Assembly: GCA_009746045.1 (NCBI GenBank)
Contig: RPFO01000312.1
Span: forward strand, 1,899,639-1,963,638
Source of the DNA: Mesostigma viride
Lineage: Eukaryota > Streptophyta > Mesostigmatophyceae > Mesostigmatales > Mesostigmataceae
Direction of reading: 5' to 3'
Length of the DNA: 64,000 bases
Under the pieces are notes generated by a model. That model saw nothing but the letters and a program-made list of their open reading frames with translations, was not told the DNA's origin and did no database searches. Shown piece by piece: positions 49,484 to 61,900 of the stretch (positions within the stretch are counted from its first letter, which is position 1; each line of letters opens with the position of its first letter). A program made the position numbers and the translations under genes.

Positions 49484-50704
49484 TATTCCTCCCAAAAGCT
49501 TTCAAAATAAATTATTGTCGCAAATAGATTTTAATTTAGCTAGCACTTGCTCAACTCACCTACCAAAATTGCTAATATGCTTAGAACGCGTGAAACTAAT
49601 ATGCACATTGCTGATCGACGATAGCTGCTGTTTCACTAACTACTATAACTAGCAGCTAGTCGAGGAATGCAGATATTCTCCCCACAGAAGCACACAGATG
49701 CTTCTGCAGCAATCTCCATGCCTATGCCAGCCCCAAGACGATTGTGCGCAGTTTACAGCAGCTATTGCAACACTTACAAACCCCAGCAGGCTTGGCAGTG
49801 CCTCAAAACGATCCATGCAGATCAATCCTTTGGTACACTGAAAGCAGCGGTTCGGTTTCTAACAAACCGTTTGAAGTTGGGCAGATCTGTGTCATGCAAA
49901 CACATCTGGCACCAGAAGCTGTCGCTGCCTGGTAACAAAACCCCTCTGGATGTCTCCAAGCGCAGCATTTGTAAAACTCCCAACCCAAACTAACCAGCAA
50001 ACCACTTGTAAAATCTATACAAGACATTCCAAAAGGGTGTCGTAAGCTCACAACGTAGTTACGTCCACCTCCCAGCTGGGGGGGGGGTAATTAATAGGTT
50101 CGGCCCATGGCCACTTCAGTACTAACGCTTGCATCGTTGTGAAAAGAATAAGCTGGGGTCCCAGGCGTCCCATACATCCGTGCCACTGGATGCGGCGGCG
50201 ACAGCGGCTGACAGAATTAAGCGACTTGATCCCTGACAAAATCCCACGCCATGTGGGCACGGGTATAGCACGGGCAGCATGGGTGTGTAAAGCTGCACCT
50301 TCCAACTGGTACTTGAACACCCTTGGAATGGCCGCGGATGCTTCTAGTTCATGTATGTACAAATGTTGTCCGCGCCCACATCTTAACCACCAGCTTGACC
50401 CTCTCGCCGCCTTAATTACCTTGACCGCCAGCTTGACCCCCTCGCCGCCTTAATTACCTTGACCGCCAGCTTGACCCCCTCGCCGCCTTAATTACCTTGA
50501 CCGCCACGGCAAATGCCAGCGGGGTCTATCCAGTGCCGGACACATCAAATGGTTCTCTGTGGAACAAGAGCGAGCCATTGCAGTGACAGTGATGAGAGGT
50601 CCTTATTCAAGGACAGGTCATCACTCGCTGGGCAGGAGCGAGCCAACACAGGGGTTGCCTTGCGAAGCCGTAGCAATCATAGCCAGATAGCGCAACGATC
50701 TCTT
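49484..50704. other. 3' flank of the dioxygenase gene; no gene seen
   Basis: No convincing exon on either strand. Contains the 38-bp tandem repeat listed separately. Confidence 0.5.
50392..50506 (+). repeat. 38-bp tandem repeat, three copies
   Basis: Unit starts CAGCTTGACCCCCTCGCCGC and continues CTTAATTACCTTGACCGC. Three near-identical copies. Confidence 0.9.
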
Positions 50705-52097
50705 TTATTCGCTGAACAGGAATGAGCTCACGCGGTGGTTCATGATGTCGCACCCATTGATGTGCTTGCCAGGGTCACCCCCCGCCGCCCCCACCGCGAC
50801 CATGAGCGGGAGCAGATGCTCTTCCCGCGGGTGCGACTCCCGCGCGTGTGGCGCCAGCCTCTCCCACCCAGCGAGCATGTTGGCTCGGTCCTCAGCATTC
50901 TTCGCCCCTGCGCACACGTCGACCAGCCAGGAATCGAACGCGAGGCTCCAGGCCATGCACTGGGGGCTGCGCGAGAAGATTGCCCTCAGGTTGTGGAAGG
51001 AGGCCCCGCTGCCAAAGATGAGCACATTCTCGTCACGCAGGGGCGCAATCGCGCGGCCAATGTCAAGGTGCTTCTGGGCGTCCAGGGACCGGTCCAGGGA
51101 CAGGGTCACCACGGGCACGTCGGCGGCCGGGTACGCGAGCATCAGGGGGACGAACACGCCGTGGTCGAACCCGCGGGTGCTGTCGGTCCGGCTGCGGATG
51201 CCAGCGAGGATCAGCAGCTCCTGCACGCGGTGGGCTAGCTCGGGGGAGCCCTTCGCGGGGTACTTGAGTTTGTAGGCCTCTGAGGGGAAGCCGCCGTAAT
51301 CGTAGATCATCTCGGGTTGCTCCGCGGACGAGACGAGAACCTCTGGGAGACGGGGCGTGGGGGGGGTTGGGTTCGGGGGAACAGGAGGGAGGGAGGGAGA
51401 AGGGGGGGTACGTCCGTTGGGATGTGTGAGATATCAACATTCTACACCCAGAAGTAATTGAATACAGAAAACGTGGGGGATGCAATAGCACATCCTGGGG
51501 GATGCATAGGGCCCAAGGTTTTGCGATGCCTATGCAGAGAGACACGTTGATTCTCGAAGACACGTTGGCACAGCCCATCTGAGCGCTACCGGTTATGGAC
51601 TTGTACAGGCAAAACTCGAACCCCCACAACGCCCTTCGAGGAAAGCTGCACGCCATGAGCGGCTTCGAGGGTGGATGAACCGTCTCCTCTGACTGAACTA
51701 CACAAGCAAGGATTGGCTTTGCGAGAATTGCGTCCCAGGAGCAGAATTCGATTCTTATTAGGTCGTTTTGGAAGACAAGGAGTGTAGTGCGCAACTGTGA
51801 CATACGGACACACGGCGTACCTGGGCCACCGGCCTCCCAGTGAGCAGAGATAACGACGATAGCCTTGGGAGGACCAACCTTTGCGGCAATTATGCCCCCC
51901 AGTGCTTTTAAATGCTTGGTTATGTCGGTATGGCTTGGGTCACCAAGCACCGGCATAGGGCCACCACCATGGGTAACGAAGACAACCGGGGTTTTCGACA
52001 TCGAGGTTGACGGGCGGAAACTGAAAGCGATTAACGAAACACAGGCAGTGAAACCAAGGATTACACGTCGTATGCGGGAAATGGAGCTCAGTGCCAT
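50705..52097 (-). CDS. LigB-family extradiol ring-cleavage dioxygenase (4,5-DOPA dioxygenase-like)
   Basis: Two exons on the minus strand, 52097-51821 and 51342-50705, with GT-AG borders and matching phase; 304 residues, close to the family length of about 270 plus an N-terminal extension. The family opens catechol-type rings with non-haem Fe(II); in plants DODA makes betalamic acid from L-DOPA, but the algal substrate is unknown. Metal and catalytic positions look intact: the H in VTHGGGP, SAHWE, FDHGVFVPL and REEHLLPL. The YDYGGFPSEAYKLKYPAKG block is typical. I chose ATG 52097 because it adds a hydrophobic N-terminus (RRVILGFTACVSLIAF) that may be a targeting signal; MSKTPVVF 30 residues later would be a cytosolic start. 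In-frame coding also extends up to 52202. TAA at the end overlaps AATAAA. Confidence 0.88.
51343..51820 (-). other. intron of the dioxygenase gene
   Basis: Donor GTACGC and acceptor CTCCCAG preceded by a C-rich tract. No exon-edge echo was noticed here. Confidence 0.8.
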
Positions 52098-52930
52098 GCT
52101 TCGGGACGCTCGGTCCGTAAATCCATTTATGTAGACCTCGTCCCGTGTCCGTGGGGAGCGTGGGCTAGTGTGTCCGTGGCCACCATGGTGCCCCGTGCGC
52201 ACACCTGTCCGGGCTAGCGAGCGCGCGTGTCAATTCGTCTTGACAAGATTTTAGGAATGAACGGATGCTGACGTCAGGCTCTCCACGATTCTACGTGTCT
52301 AGCAGTATCTTCGAATAATATTCTGCGGCATCGTACTTTAGATCCAGAATTTGGAAAAGACTTGAGATCTTTTTGCCAACCTGGACGACCGATTGACCTG
52401 ACTTTTCGAATACTTCGCGGTCTGATGCGTGGTGGGGATGTCACAGCGTGTCACCCAAAGTACGGCAGATTTCAACGCGAACCTGGAATCTGCCTCGGTG
52501 GCCCACCCTCAGTGGCACAATGGTGCTCCCCAACGTACGTCCGTAGCCGCGGCGCAATGCTCCACCTGAGGAGATCGGCGGGAAACAGCCACGAAGACTC
52601 TAGGAGGCGCGGCGCTGCATTCCTGGCCAACCTTGCAGCCGTACGCTTGCTGACGGACCGCGCAAGCTTCTGCTCAGGGCTGCTCAGGGCCAGGGAATTG
52701 GCAAGAGGCGCATAACAGCCACCCGTGACCCGTGGCGAGCCACAGGGCGCGTCTCAAAAGCGCTCGCTTGGCTGGCATCTCGTCCTCTTTGAGCCCGGCT
52801 TTCCAATTTGGTCAGCTCCCCCGATCGCAAGCGGCGGCCGATAGAGGGGCCGGATTGCTCGCGCGGGGACTTAATTTTAATTCAATTCTGCCCTCATTTA
52901 AATTGATTTTGAGGCTACCAAGATAGCGTA
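52098..52930. promoter_or_regulatory. divergent intergenic region between dioxygenase and eEF3
   Basis: The two genes are read away from each other from this 0.8-kb space, so both promoters should lie here. I see no TATA box at a convincing distance. Confidence 0.5.
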
Positions 52931-55900
52931 ATGGTCGGCATGCTCCTTCCCACAAAAGATGCTGGCTCCGCCGGTGGACTTAAAGTCATGAATAAGTCTA
53001 AGCCGGCTGCCGCGCCTGCCGCGGCTGCGGCATCAAAGCCTGCAGGGCCTGGACTTATGGTCGTGCACAAGAGGGCAGCACCTGTAGAGGAGGTATTTGG
53101 ATCGTGAAGAATTCTGCCGTGCATCAGTCCTGCATCCGTCTGCCCGTCTGCCAGTTTTAATTGCGATGGCGCAAGGCCAGTTTCTTAATTGTGTATCTGT
53201 TTGCTTTCACGTTTGTGTTCGATCGCTTCTCAGGTTCTTCCGCCTTGCGCTTTTGAAGTCACGGATAGGTCAGCAGAGGCTAATCATGGGCGGCTTGAAC
53301 GTCTCTTCACTGGAAGCAAGACTGTGAGGCAACAGCGGCATGCTGCACAGCACGTGGCTGATTATGTCAAAGAAGGGGGAGAGGAGGCGTTGCTGGTACG
53401 TGTTGCCTGATCGACCAGCTTTCCTGATCCTTCAGATTCTTGTGCGCGATCTATTGTTTGATGCGATTTCTGGCTAAATCGGTTCAAGCGGTGCAGTAGT
53501 GAAATTCGACCTTTTAAGTCGACGTGACATCAGCGCTGTTGGCGTTTTGATGTCACACGACTCGTTCGCAACCTGTTGCGCCAGCAAAAGTCAAGATGCC
53601 ATGAGGAATACAGGCAGTATTTTGAATGGTGTCCGGTCTTCCAAGCATGTTTTTGTGGATTTGCTATCCCTTTTACTTGACAGCACTGCAATTGTAATGC
53701 TACTCCTATTATTGATATTTTCCGTAGTCCTGAGTCTCGGGCAGTCCTCAAGTGCCAGGTGTGAAGCAGAAAGCGTGTGGATGAATGCAGAAAATTTATC
53801 GTACGCAGATTTTACATCACTTTCATTCTGCGATGTGCCCTGCTTTGTGCTCTGACCATACCAAGACTCTGGTCGTTAATTGTTTTACTGGGTTTTAAGG
53901 GTAGAGGTTTTTTCCCCTCTCGGCCCTTGGCAATTAAGACGTTTGCTAGTGTGTGTTTTTAGTGCATGTAATATTATCTCTTGTTTTGGTTGGGATGAGT
54001 TGCAGACAGACTCGACGAGAATTGGTCTGTTTGCCTGAGCACAGATGTGGTCAAACAGGTGTGATGATAGCACTACCGTGCTGGTAGGCGAGTGAAACAA
54101 GTAGAGCAGTGTATGATTGCCCAGCGTGCCACTGCCCGTGCCATGTGGAGGGCCACAAGCGTGGTCGAGGAATACAAATATGTCCTTGATTGGGGTGTGT
54201 GAATTGTTTGTTGGTGACATTTCCCAGCCAAAACCTTGTAGAGACACTTTTTGCTTAAGCCCCCCTGCCTAGTTGTCATGGCGGGCAGAATTTTTTTTCC
54301 TTTTTTCGATTACTCTGGGTATGGATCCTCTGGCATGTATCGCATATTGGTGTGTGCCCGGCTGGAGCATGGTGACCCTCCACCCCCCTGCCTCCTCCCA
54401 CGTTCTCTCCGCCGCCTCTTTCTTCCCCTCCCTCTTCCAAGTGCATATCATGCTTGGTTGATCATCCCCATTTTCCCTTCATCGCCTCGGCCCAATGCTG
54501 CCCTTGTTCTCACAGATACGACCCTCTCCGTTGTTTTGCGAGTCCCCCCTCCCCCCACCCCAGGCTCACGACCTGCTGGGCACGCTCCTGTCGGCCTGTG
54601 AGGGCGCCAACAACTGGCCCGAGACCGAGCAAGCGGCTGGTTTCTACGCCATCTCCGCGCTGGCGTCCACCGCCGTCACCATCGTCGAGCCCTTCCTCAT
54701 CCCCTCCATCCTGTCCACCTGCCTCAAGGCTGCGTCGTCCAAGTCCCCCGAGGTCCGCACGGCCGCGGCCGACGCCGCTAAATCCGTCCTCTCGCACGCG
54801 TGCCCCCTGGACCACCCCCTGGTGCTACCCGTGCTGCTGGCGGGGTGCGACGTGCGCAGCAACAAGTGGGTCACGGTGGTCGCCGCGCTGGCCATGGTGG
54901 AGGCGTGGGCGGTGCGCGCGCCCAAGGAGATGGCCAAGTCGATGCCGGATGTGGTCCCCGTGCTCACCGAGTGCATGACGGACACTAAGGGGGAGATTGC
55001 GGCCGCGGGGCTGGGGGCGATGCAGGTGGGTTTGTGTGTGTGGGGGGGGGGTTGGTTGGTTGGTTTCTTTTGATGCTGATGGGTTGGGGTGTGCGTGGTG
55101 GTGGGGGTATTGGCTTGTTTCTAGCGACGCAGATGGGTTGGGGGGCGCGGTTAATGATAGGATTCGGTTAGTTCAGGAATCCAAGGAATTGAGGCAGGGG
55201 GGGGTTAAGGGGGGGTGGAAGCAGCTTGTGTCTTGTGTGCTTCGTTTGTTTTGTGTGCGCTCCCCTGGGGGATGCGTCAATAGACTGAATGTGTATGTCC
55301 AAGACCTGTACTGTGTCATTACGACATGCTTTCTCTTAAAGTAACATTGGAATGTCGGCATGTGGCGTTCAGGTTGTGTAAGCACCTTTCATTAATGGCC
55401 CTATGTGCGAACGTGCGGTCCTGTTGGCCTTATTTGGGTAAAGAAAGGCACTTGCTGTGTAAAAGAAGGCACTTGCTGTGTAAAAGAAGGCACTTTTTCT
55501 CAAGCGCCGCCCCCCCAACCATTTCTCCCTTCCTCCCCCGGGCCCTTCCCCACCCCTCGCAGGAGGCGTTCAAGACGGTGAACAACGTGGACATCGAGCG
55601 CTTCCTCCCCTCGCTCATCCACTGTATCGCGCACCCGGCCACCATGCCCGAGACGATCGCCCAGCTGGCGTCCACCACCTTCCTGCAGCCGGTCAAGGCG
55701 CCCATGCTGTCGGTCATCGTGCCGCTGCTGTTGCGGGGCCTGCGCGAGGGCAAGACCGTCACCCGGCGACAAACCTTTCTCATCATCGACAACATGAGCC
55801 GGGTGGGTGGCCTCTTATTGGAGCAGGACACTCAAATTTGGTGATCAGCATTTTGTGTTGTTGTTTTGAAGAGATTTTTTCCTCATTGCTTACAATTTGG

Positions 55901-58900
55901 GCCCTTATTGACAGTCAAATGCGGTCCTTCCCTCCACTTACCTAGAGTTGTTTATCAAGATTACCCCAATCAGCACTTAACCTCAATCACCAAACACTTT
56001 ATTCCAAGGATGTGATGGGATTCATTTCTCCATCACCTTCCTACTCATCCTCTTCCCCCCTCTCCCCTCTTCCCCCCTTGCACCATCCCCTCCTCTTCCC
56101 CCCCCCCCCCTACCAACACCAGCTGGTGCATGACCCGATTGAGGCCATGGTGTTCCTGCCCCAGCTGCTGCCCGCCCTGACCAAGGCCAGCAGCGAGATT
56201 GCCGACCCGGAGGCGCGGGAGGTGGGAGAGCGCGCCCACGCGACGCTATCCGCCATCGAGCAGAGGGCGCCCGCTGCGCAGGCTGCACGCGCGGAGCAGC
56301 GCGCCAAGCTGCACACCGAGGAGGTGGGCGCGGCCGGTTTGTTGGGTTTGTTTACTCTAGCACCTTGGGTGATTGTGGACCGCGGCTGCCTGGTGGTGGG
56401 GGGGGAAGGGGGACTGGCGTCGAGATCAGATGCCAGGTGGCGCACCGAGGAGGTGGCTGGGGACTGCTGCTGCTAGGTGGGGGGTTGTTGGGGTGGGGTG
56501 AGGGGTGAGGGGGGATGGGGGGTTGGGTGGTGGGTGGGGTGGGTGGGTGGGAAAGAAGGAAGGGGTCTGCTGAGTGGGACTGTGGTGTAGGAATTGTTCA
56601 TAAAGCTAAGCGTGGGTGGTGAAATTTTTTTTTCCTGCCATGTCTCTTTTGGTTGGCATTTTCTCTAGCCTGCCATGTCTCTTTTTTATTTGTGGAAATG
56701 TTTGATAATTATTTGTAGTCAATTATAAAATATCTGTCATTTCAGGTATTGCAATAGGTATTGGTCATATATGAATGCCAATCTACTCTTACGATATCTA
56801 CCATTTTCCCCCTTTCTCATTTGCTTGGCGTGTGATGTACTATGTTATGAACAGACCATCCGCTTGTACGTGGAGACGGCCGTGAAGGAGCAGCAGGAGA
56901 AGGCCTCACCTGCTGAGGAAGGTGCCCCCAGCAATGTGAAGCCGCTGGAGGGGGCACTGCTGCAGTTTGTCACCTTCCTGTGCCACGAGATGATGCTGCA
57001 CGACCTGTTTGAGATGTTCGAGTGGATGAGGGTGAGTGATATTCCAGTGGATGAGGGTGGGCGAGGGTGTAGGGTTGGCTTCGCCACAGGATGAATAGAC
57101 GTGTGCGAGTAGACACGGTTGGTCATGTTTCTGTGCGACAAATTGCGGCTGCATGAGTTGTTTGAGATGTTGGAGTGGGTGAGGGTGAGCATGTCACCTG
57201 TACTTGACCCAACCGAATTTTCTGAATAATTGGCTCCTGGCTGGTGTAATTCCAGGAACAGTAGCAGGAATAGTGGAACATTGATCGCATGGAAATGGTC
57301 TACTGTCCTGCATCTTTCTTTCCTGTGACGGTATGCTCCTGCCCCTTGTGTAGTGGATTGACCTTGACTTCCCTGTTTGAACTTAGCCTTGCTTGTCCCC
57401 TTGCTGGTGTGGCCTTCCCCCCCCCCCCCTTTATCAGAACACGCTGTTTTCGGCCCCTGGTGTTGACCTTGAGACCTTAAATCCTTCTTTTTCCTTATTT
57501 TAGCGCACTCCATTTTGTCCCGGGTGTGGCATTATCCTATTTCCTCATGACCCTAATTCCTCATGATCCTAATTCCTCATGACCCTGTTTCCTCATGACC
57601 CTGTTTCCTCATGACCCTGTTTCCTCATGACCCTGTTTCCTCATGACCCTGTTTCCTCATGACCCTATTTCCTCATGACCCTGTTTCCTCATGACCCTGT
57701 TTCCTCATGACCCTGTTTCCTCATGACCCTAATTCCTCATGATCCTGTTTCCTCATGACCCTAATTCCTCATGACCCTAATTCCTCATGACCCTAACTCC
57801 TCATGATCCTGTTTCCTCATGACCCTAATTCCTCATGATCCTGTTTCCTCATGACCCTAATTCCTCATGACCCTAATTCCTCATGACCCTAATTCCTCAT
57901 GATCCTGTTTCCTCATGACCCTAATTCCTCATGATCCTGTTTCCTCATGACCCTAATTCCTCATGACCCTATTTCCTCATGACCCTAATTCCTCATGACC
58001 CTAATTCCTCATGATCCTGTTTCCTCATGACCCTAATTCCTCATGACCCTGTTTCCTCGTGCTATCCCCATCCACTGCGCACACCACGCACACCACACAC
58101 ACGTTCTCTCTCTCCCCTCCCCCCTCCCCCCACCGCAGTACCTGCAACCGTACCTGCTCGCAGTGATGAGCAAGGAGGACAGCGACGCGGTCATCCACAC
58201 GCTGCTGGGCCGCATCCGGCTGGAGTCGGACCTCACGTCGGACGACGACGAGGACGAGGGCGTGGACCTATGCAACTGCCGCTTCAGCCTCGCCTACGGT
58301 GCGCTGGGTGGTGGCATGGCAGCAGTATGCCTATTGAACTGGTAGCATGTAAAGAGAGACATGTGTGTATGTCAGGGCCTGGACCTGTGCAGTTGCCGTT
58401 TTACTCTCGCCTACGGTGCGTGCGGCAGTTGGTTGCTTTGGTATCGTATGTTTTTATTTTAGGAACCGGCCCGCCCTTTTAGCCCCCCCCCCTTGTCCTC
58501 CCCCTTGACCAAGCTCACTCGTTGTTCATAGATTTCTTTATTTGTTGTATTTGATTCTAAACCACCCACTTCCCCCCTGGCCCCCGCTCCCCTCGTCCTC
58601 TTCCTCCCCTCCTCGCCCTTCCATCAGGCTCTCTCATCCTACCCACCCATTCCCCCCACTTGTATGCCTGTTCTTTCTCCTGGTTCCATGAGGCTCGCCC
58701 ATCCCGCTGGAGCACGCGCACCTGTGCCTGGTTAATATGCTATTCAGCCAATTAAGCCATGCTTCCCTTCCTTCCCACCCTCCCTCCCTCCCTCCCTCCC
58801 TCCCTCCTCCCTCCTCCCTCCTCCCTCCCTCCCTCCTCCCTCCTCCCTCCCTCCTCCCTCCCTCCCTCCCTCCCTCCCTCCTCCCTCCCTCCCTCCCTCC

Positions 58901-61900
58901 CTCCTCCCTCCCTCCCTCCCTCCCTCCTCCCTCCTCCCTCCCTCCCTCCCTCCCTCCCTCCCTCCCTCCCTCCCTCCCTCCCTCCTCTCCTCCCTCCCTC
59001 CTCCCTCCCTCCCTCCCTCCTCCCTCCTCCCTCCTCCTCCCTCCCTCCCTCCCTCCCTCCCTCCCTCCTCCCTCCTCCCTCCCTCCCTCCTCCTCCCTCC
59101 CTCCTCCCTCCCTCCCCCCCCCCCCCCCCTCCCTTCCACCAGGCTCGCTCATCCTGCTGGAGCGCGCGCACCTGCGCCTCAAGCGAGGGCGCCGCTACGG
59201 CCTGTGCGGCCGCAATGGCGTCGGCAAGTCCACGCTCATGCGCGCGATTGCCAACGGGCAGCTGGAGGGCTTCCCCTCGCAGCACGTGAGTGGTTTCTTA
59301 TCACAGCTTTGAAGAGCTACGGCTTTAATAAGTGCATCGAAGTGGGGGTAGGATTCTTGCTGTACTATCTTTATCTTTCTGGAGGGGTAGGGGGGATGAG
59401 TACTGCACACGAGCGTGTGAACAGCGTCACTTGGCTCTTGTGTACGGCATCATACTTGTTGTGGTGGGCAGCTCACCAAAGTAATGCGGCGCTCCAATCC
59501 AAGAATAAAGCGGCGAGCGTAGTGAACGGGGCATGGGGACGACGATGCATGGCCTCCCTGGGACCCTGGGATTGGTTACGAATCACCTCCTGTTACATCT
59601 CATCACACCCATGTGCTTAACCTTTTGTTGCTTACTGATAATACATTATCCCTTTACCGGTTACTAGTATTGTATTATCTCCTTACTGCCTAGTAACATA
59701 GGATCCCCTGATTACTATCCCTTGCCCCCACCTATCACCAGGAGCTGCGCACCGTGTACGTGGAGCACGACATTGACGCGTCTGAGGCGGCCACCGCGGT
59801 GGTAGACTTTGTCTTCCAGGACCCCGTGCTGGCGCGCTACGGCGAGCGCCCCTGCCGCAAGGAGGTGGAGACGGTGCTTGAGTCGGTCGGCTTCACTGAC
59901 ACCATGCGGCAGGCAGCGGTGTCCACGCTCTCGGGAGGGTGGAAGATGAAGCTGGCGCTCGGTATGTGCCAGCCGTCGTCAGCTACCAGGAGCTCGAACC
60001 CTACTAGCTGGTCAGTTATCTATTTGAAGCTGGCCCTTGGTATGTGGCAGATTGTCCCAGTGGGTTGAGTTAGGAAACTAGTTATCTTGTTCAGATTAAG
60101 CTGGCGCTCGGTACGTGATGGCTGGCAGCAGTGTATCGTATTTGTAAACGATTGTCATCGATCAACTGGTTAGTTATCCTGGCGCCTAGTACATCGCGGC
60201 TGATGTAGTTATTTCTAGCAATGCATCGTTGTTAGTTGCAGCATTAATCATACTACTAGTAGGCGCTGTGAGCGTGTGCTGCTCCAGATGGCCATTAGCT
60301 TGTTAGTTGGTTGCCCTTAAGGTTTAAGGGGAAGCTGGCGGAAGGTCGCGTTTGGTTGTTGTGGCTGGCACTAGAAGAAGGTGCTTTTCAGGCAAGCCTA
60401 GGAAACACTTCATGTTTTTTAAAGACTAGCATCCAGGGTGCCAAGCCTCGTCAATGCATTCTGACCCCCACCCAACCGCCACCCCACCCAACCCGCACCC
60501 AACTCCCCACCTTCATTCCCCCCCCATCGTTCTTCTCTACCGTGACTTGCTTCTGCCACAACCATCGTATGACGTCGCCGACGATGAAATCAGCGCGCGC
60601 GATGCTGATGCGTGCGGACATCCTGCTGCTTGACGAGCCCACCAACCACCTGGACACCACCAACGTGGCGTGGCTGGAGAATTACCTCACGGGGCTGGAG
60701 ACGGTCACCTCCATGATTGTCTCGCACGACTCCGGGTTCCTCGACAACGTCTGCACGGACATCATCCACTACGAGCCGAACCAGAAGCTCAAGCGCTACA
60801 AGGTGGGTGTGCTGGAGAGCAGGGATTCTGCTGTATCGTTCTGAAAGATAGTATCTCTGAAAGGTAGTTTTACTGCAAGGTAGTCTTTGTGAAAGCTTTC
60901 TGAAAGGAATTCCGCTTTTTCTGTTGAAGTCTGCCTATAACAATTTTAATATTTGATGGGCATGTGGTGGGTGGGTGGGATGCGGCTCAGTGGATGGGCT
61001 GAGGCAAGCATGCCGGTGCATAGAGAGTAGAAGTGGGCGTTGGGGGGGGGGGCATGGCATGGCACAGCAACCTACCTGATTTTGCTAATCGTTTTTTGAT
61101 GCCATTTTGCCAACCGTCATCTAGGCTATTTCACTAATCGTCCTTGAGGGCAGAATATCATGAGTAGCTACCAAACTAATAGAAGGATTTACCAGTCCCA
61201 ATCCGCCCTTAGTTAGCCCTATACTTTCAAGCCCCCATGGATACATTTGTGCCCCTGTTGCGGGGCAACCTGTCGGGCGTTGTCAAGATCGTTCCCACCA
61301 CTGACATGTATAATCCTCTCATTCATCCAACGCATTCAATCACCGGGGGCGCAATCTGTCGGGGATCGGAAGATCGTTGCCATTGCTGACGTGTACAATC
61401 CTCCTATTCGTCCAACGCGTCATATCCATCGAATATACTTTAATCACCGCAGGGCAACCTGTCGGAGTTTGTCAAGATTGTCCCCGAGGCCAAGACCTAC
61501 TACGAGCTAGGGGCGGCCCAGAACATGTTCAAGCTGCCGCAGCCAGGGTACCTTGAGGGCGTCAAGGGCAAGAACGTGGGCATCCTGCGGTTGCAACGCG
61601 TGGGCTATAAATACCCTGGCACCGAGCGCATGGTGCTGACCGACGTCACCGTCTGCTGCGCGCTGGGCAGCCGCGTGGGCATCATTGGTGCCAACGGCGC
61701 GGGGAAGTCAAGTGAGTTTCGCCAGATAGAGAATCCAGTAGTGTCCATGGGAAATGAAGTGAGCCGGGGATGTGGGAATGCAAGCGGATTTGTTGAATAG
61801 AGCATCAAGCACCGCTTCCAAGCACTTTTGCACCTTTCTTACGTATTGGAATGTCTCGGCTCTCCCTCCTCTCCTATGCGCTCCTCCCTCTCCTCCTTGG

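Noticed and set aside
57537-58060. CRISPR-like array of short repeats
   Set aside because: Units are contiguous with no unique spacers, in an intron of a eukaryotic gene; it is a minisatellite.
58634-59312. Pro/Ser-rich and Gly/Glu/Arg-rich ORFs of 130-190 codons
   Set aside because: Polypyrimidine repeat; only the exon 8 part (from 59143) is coding.
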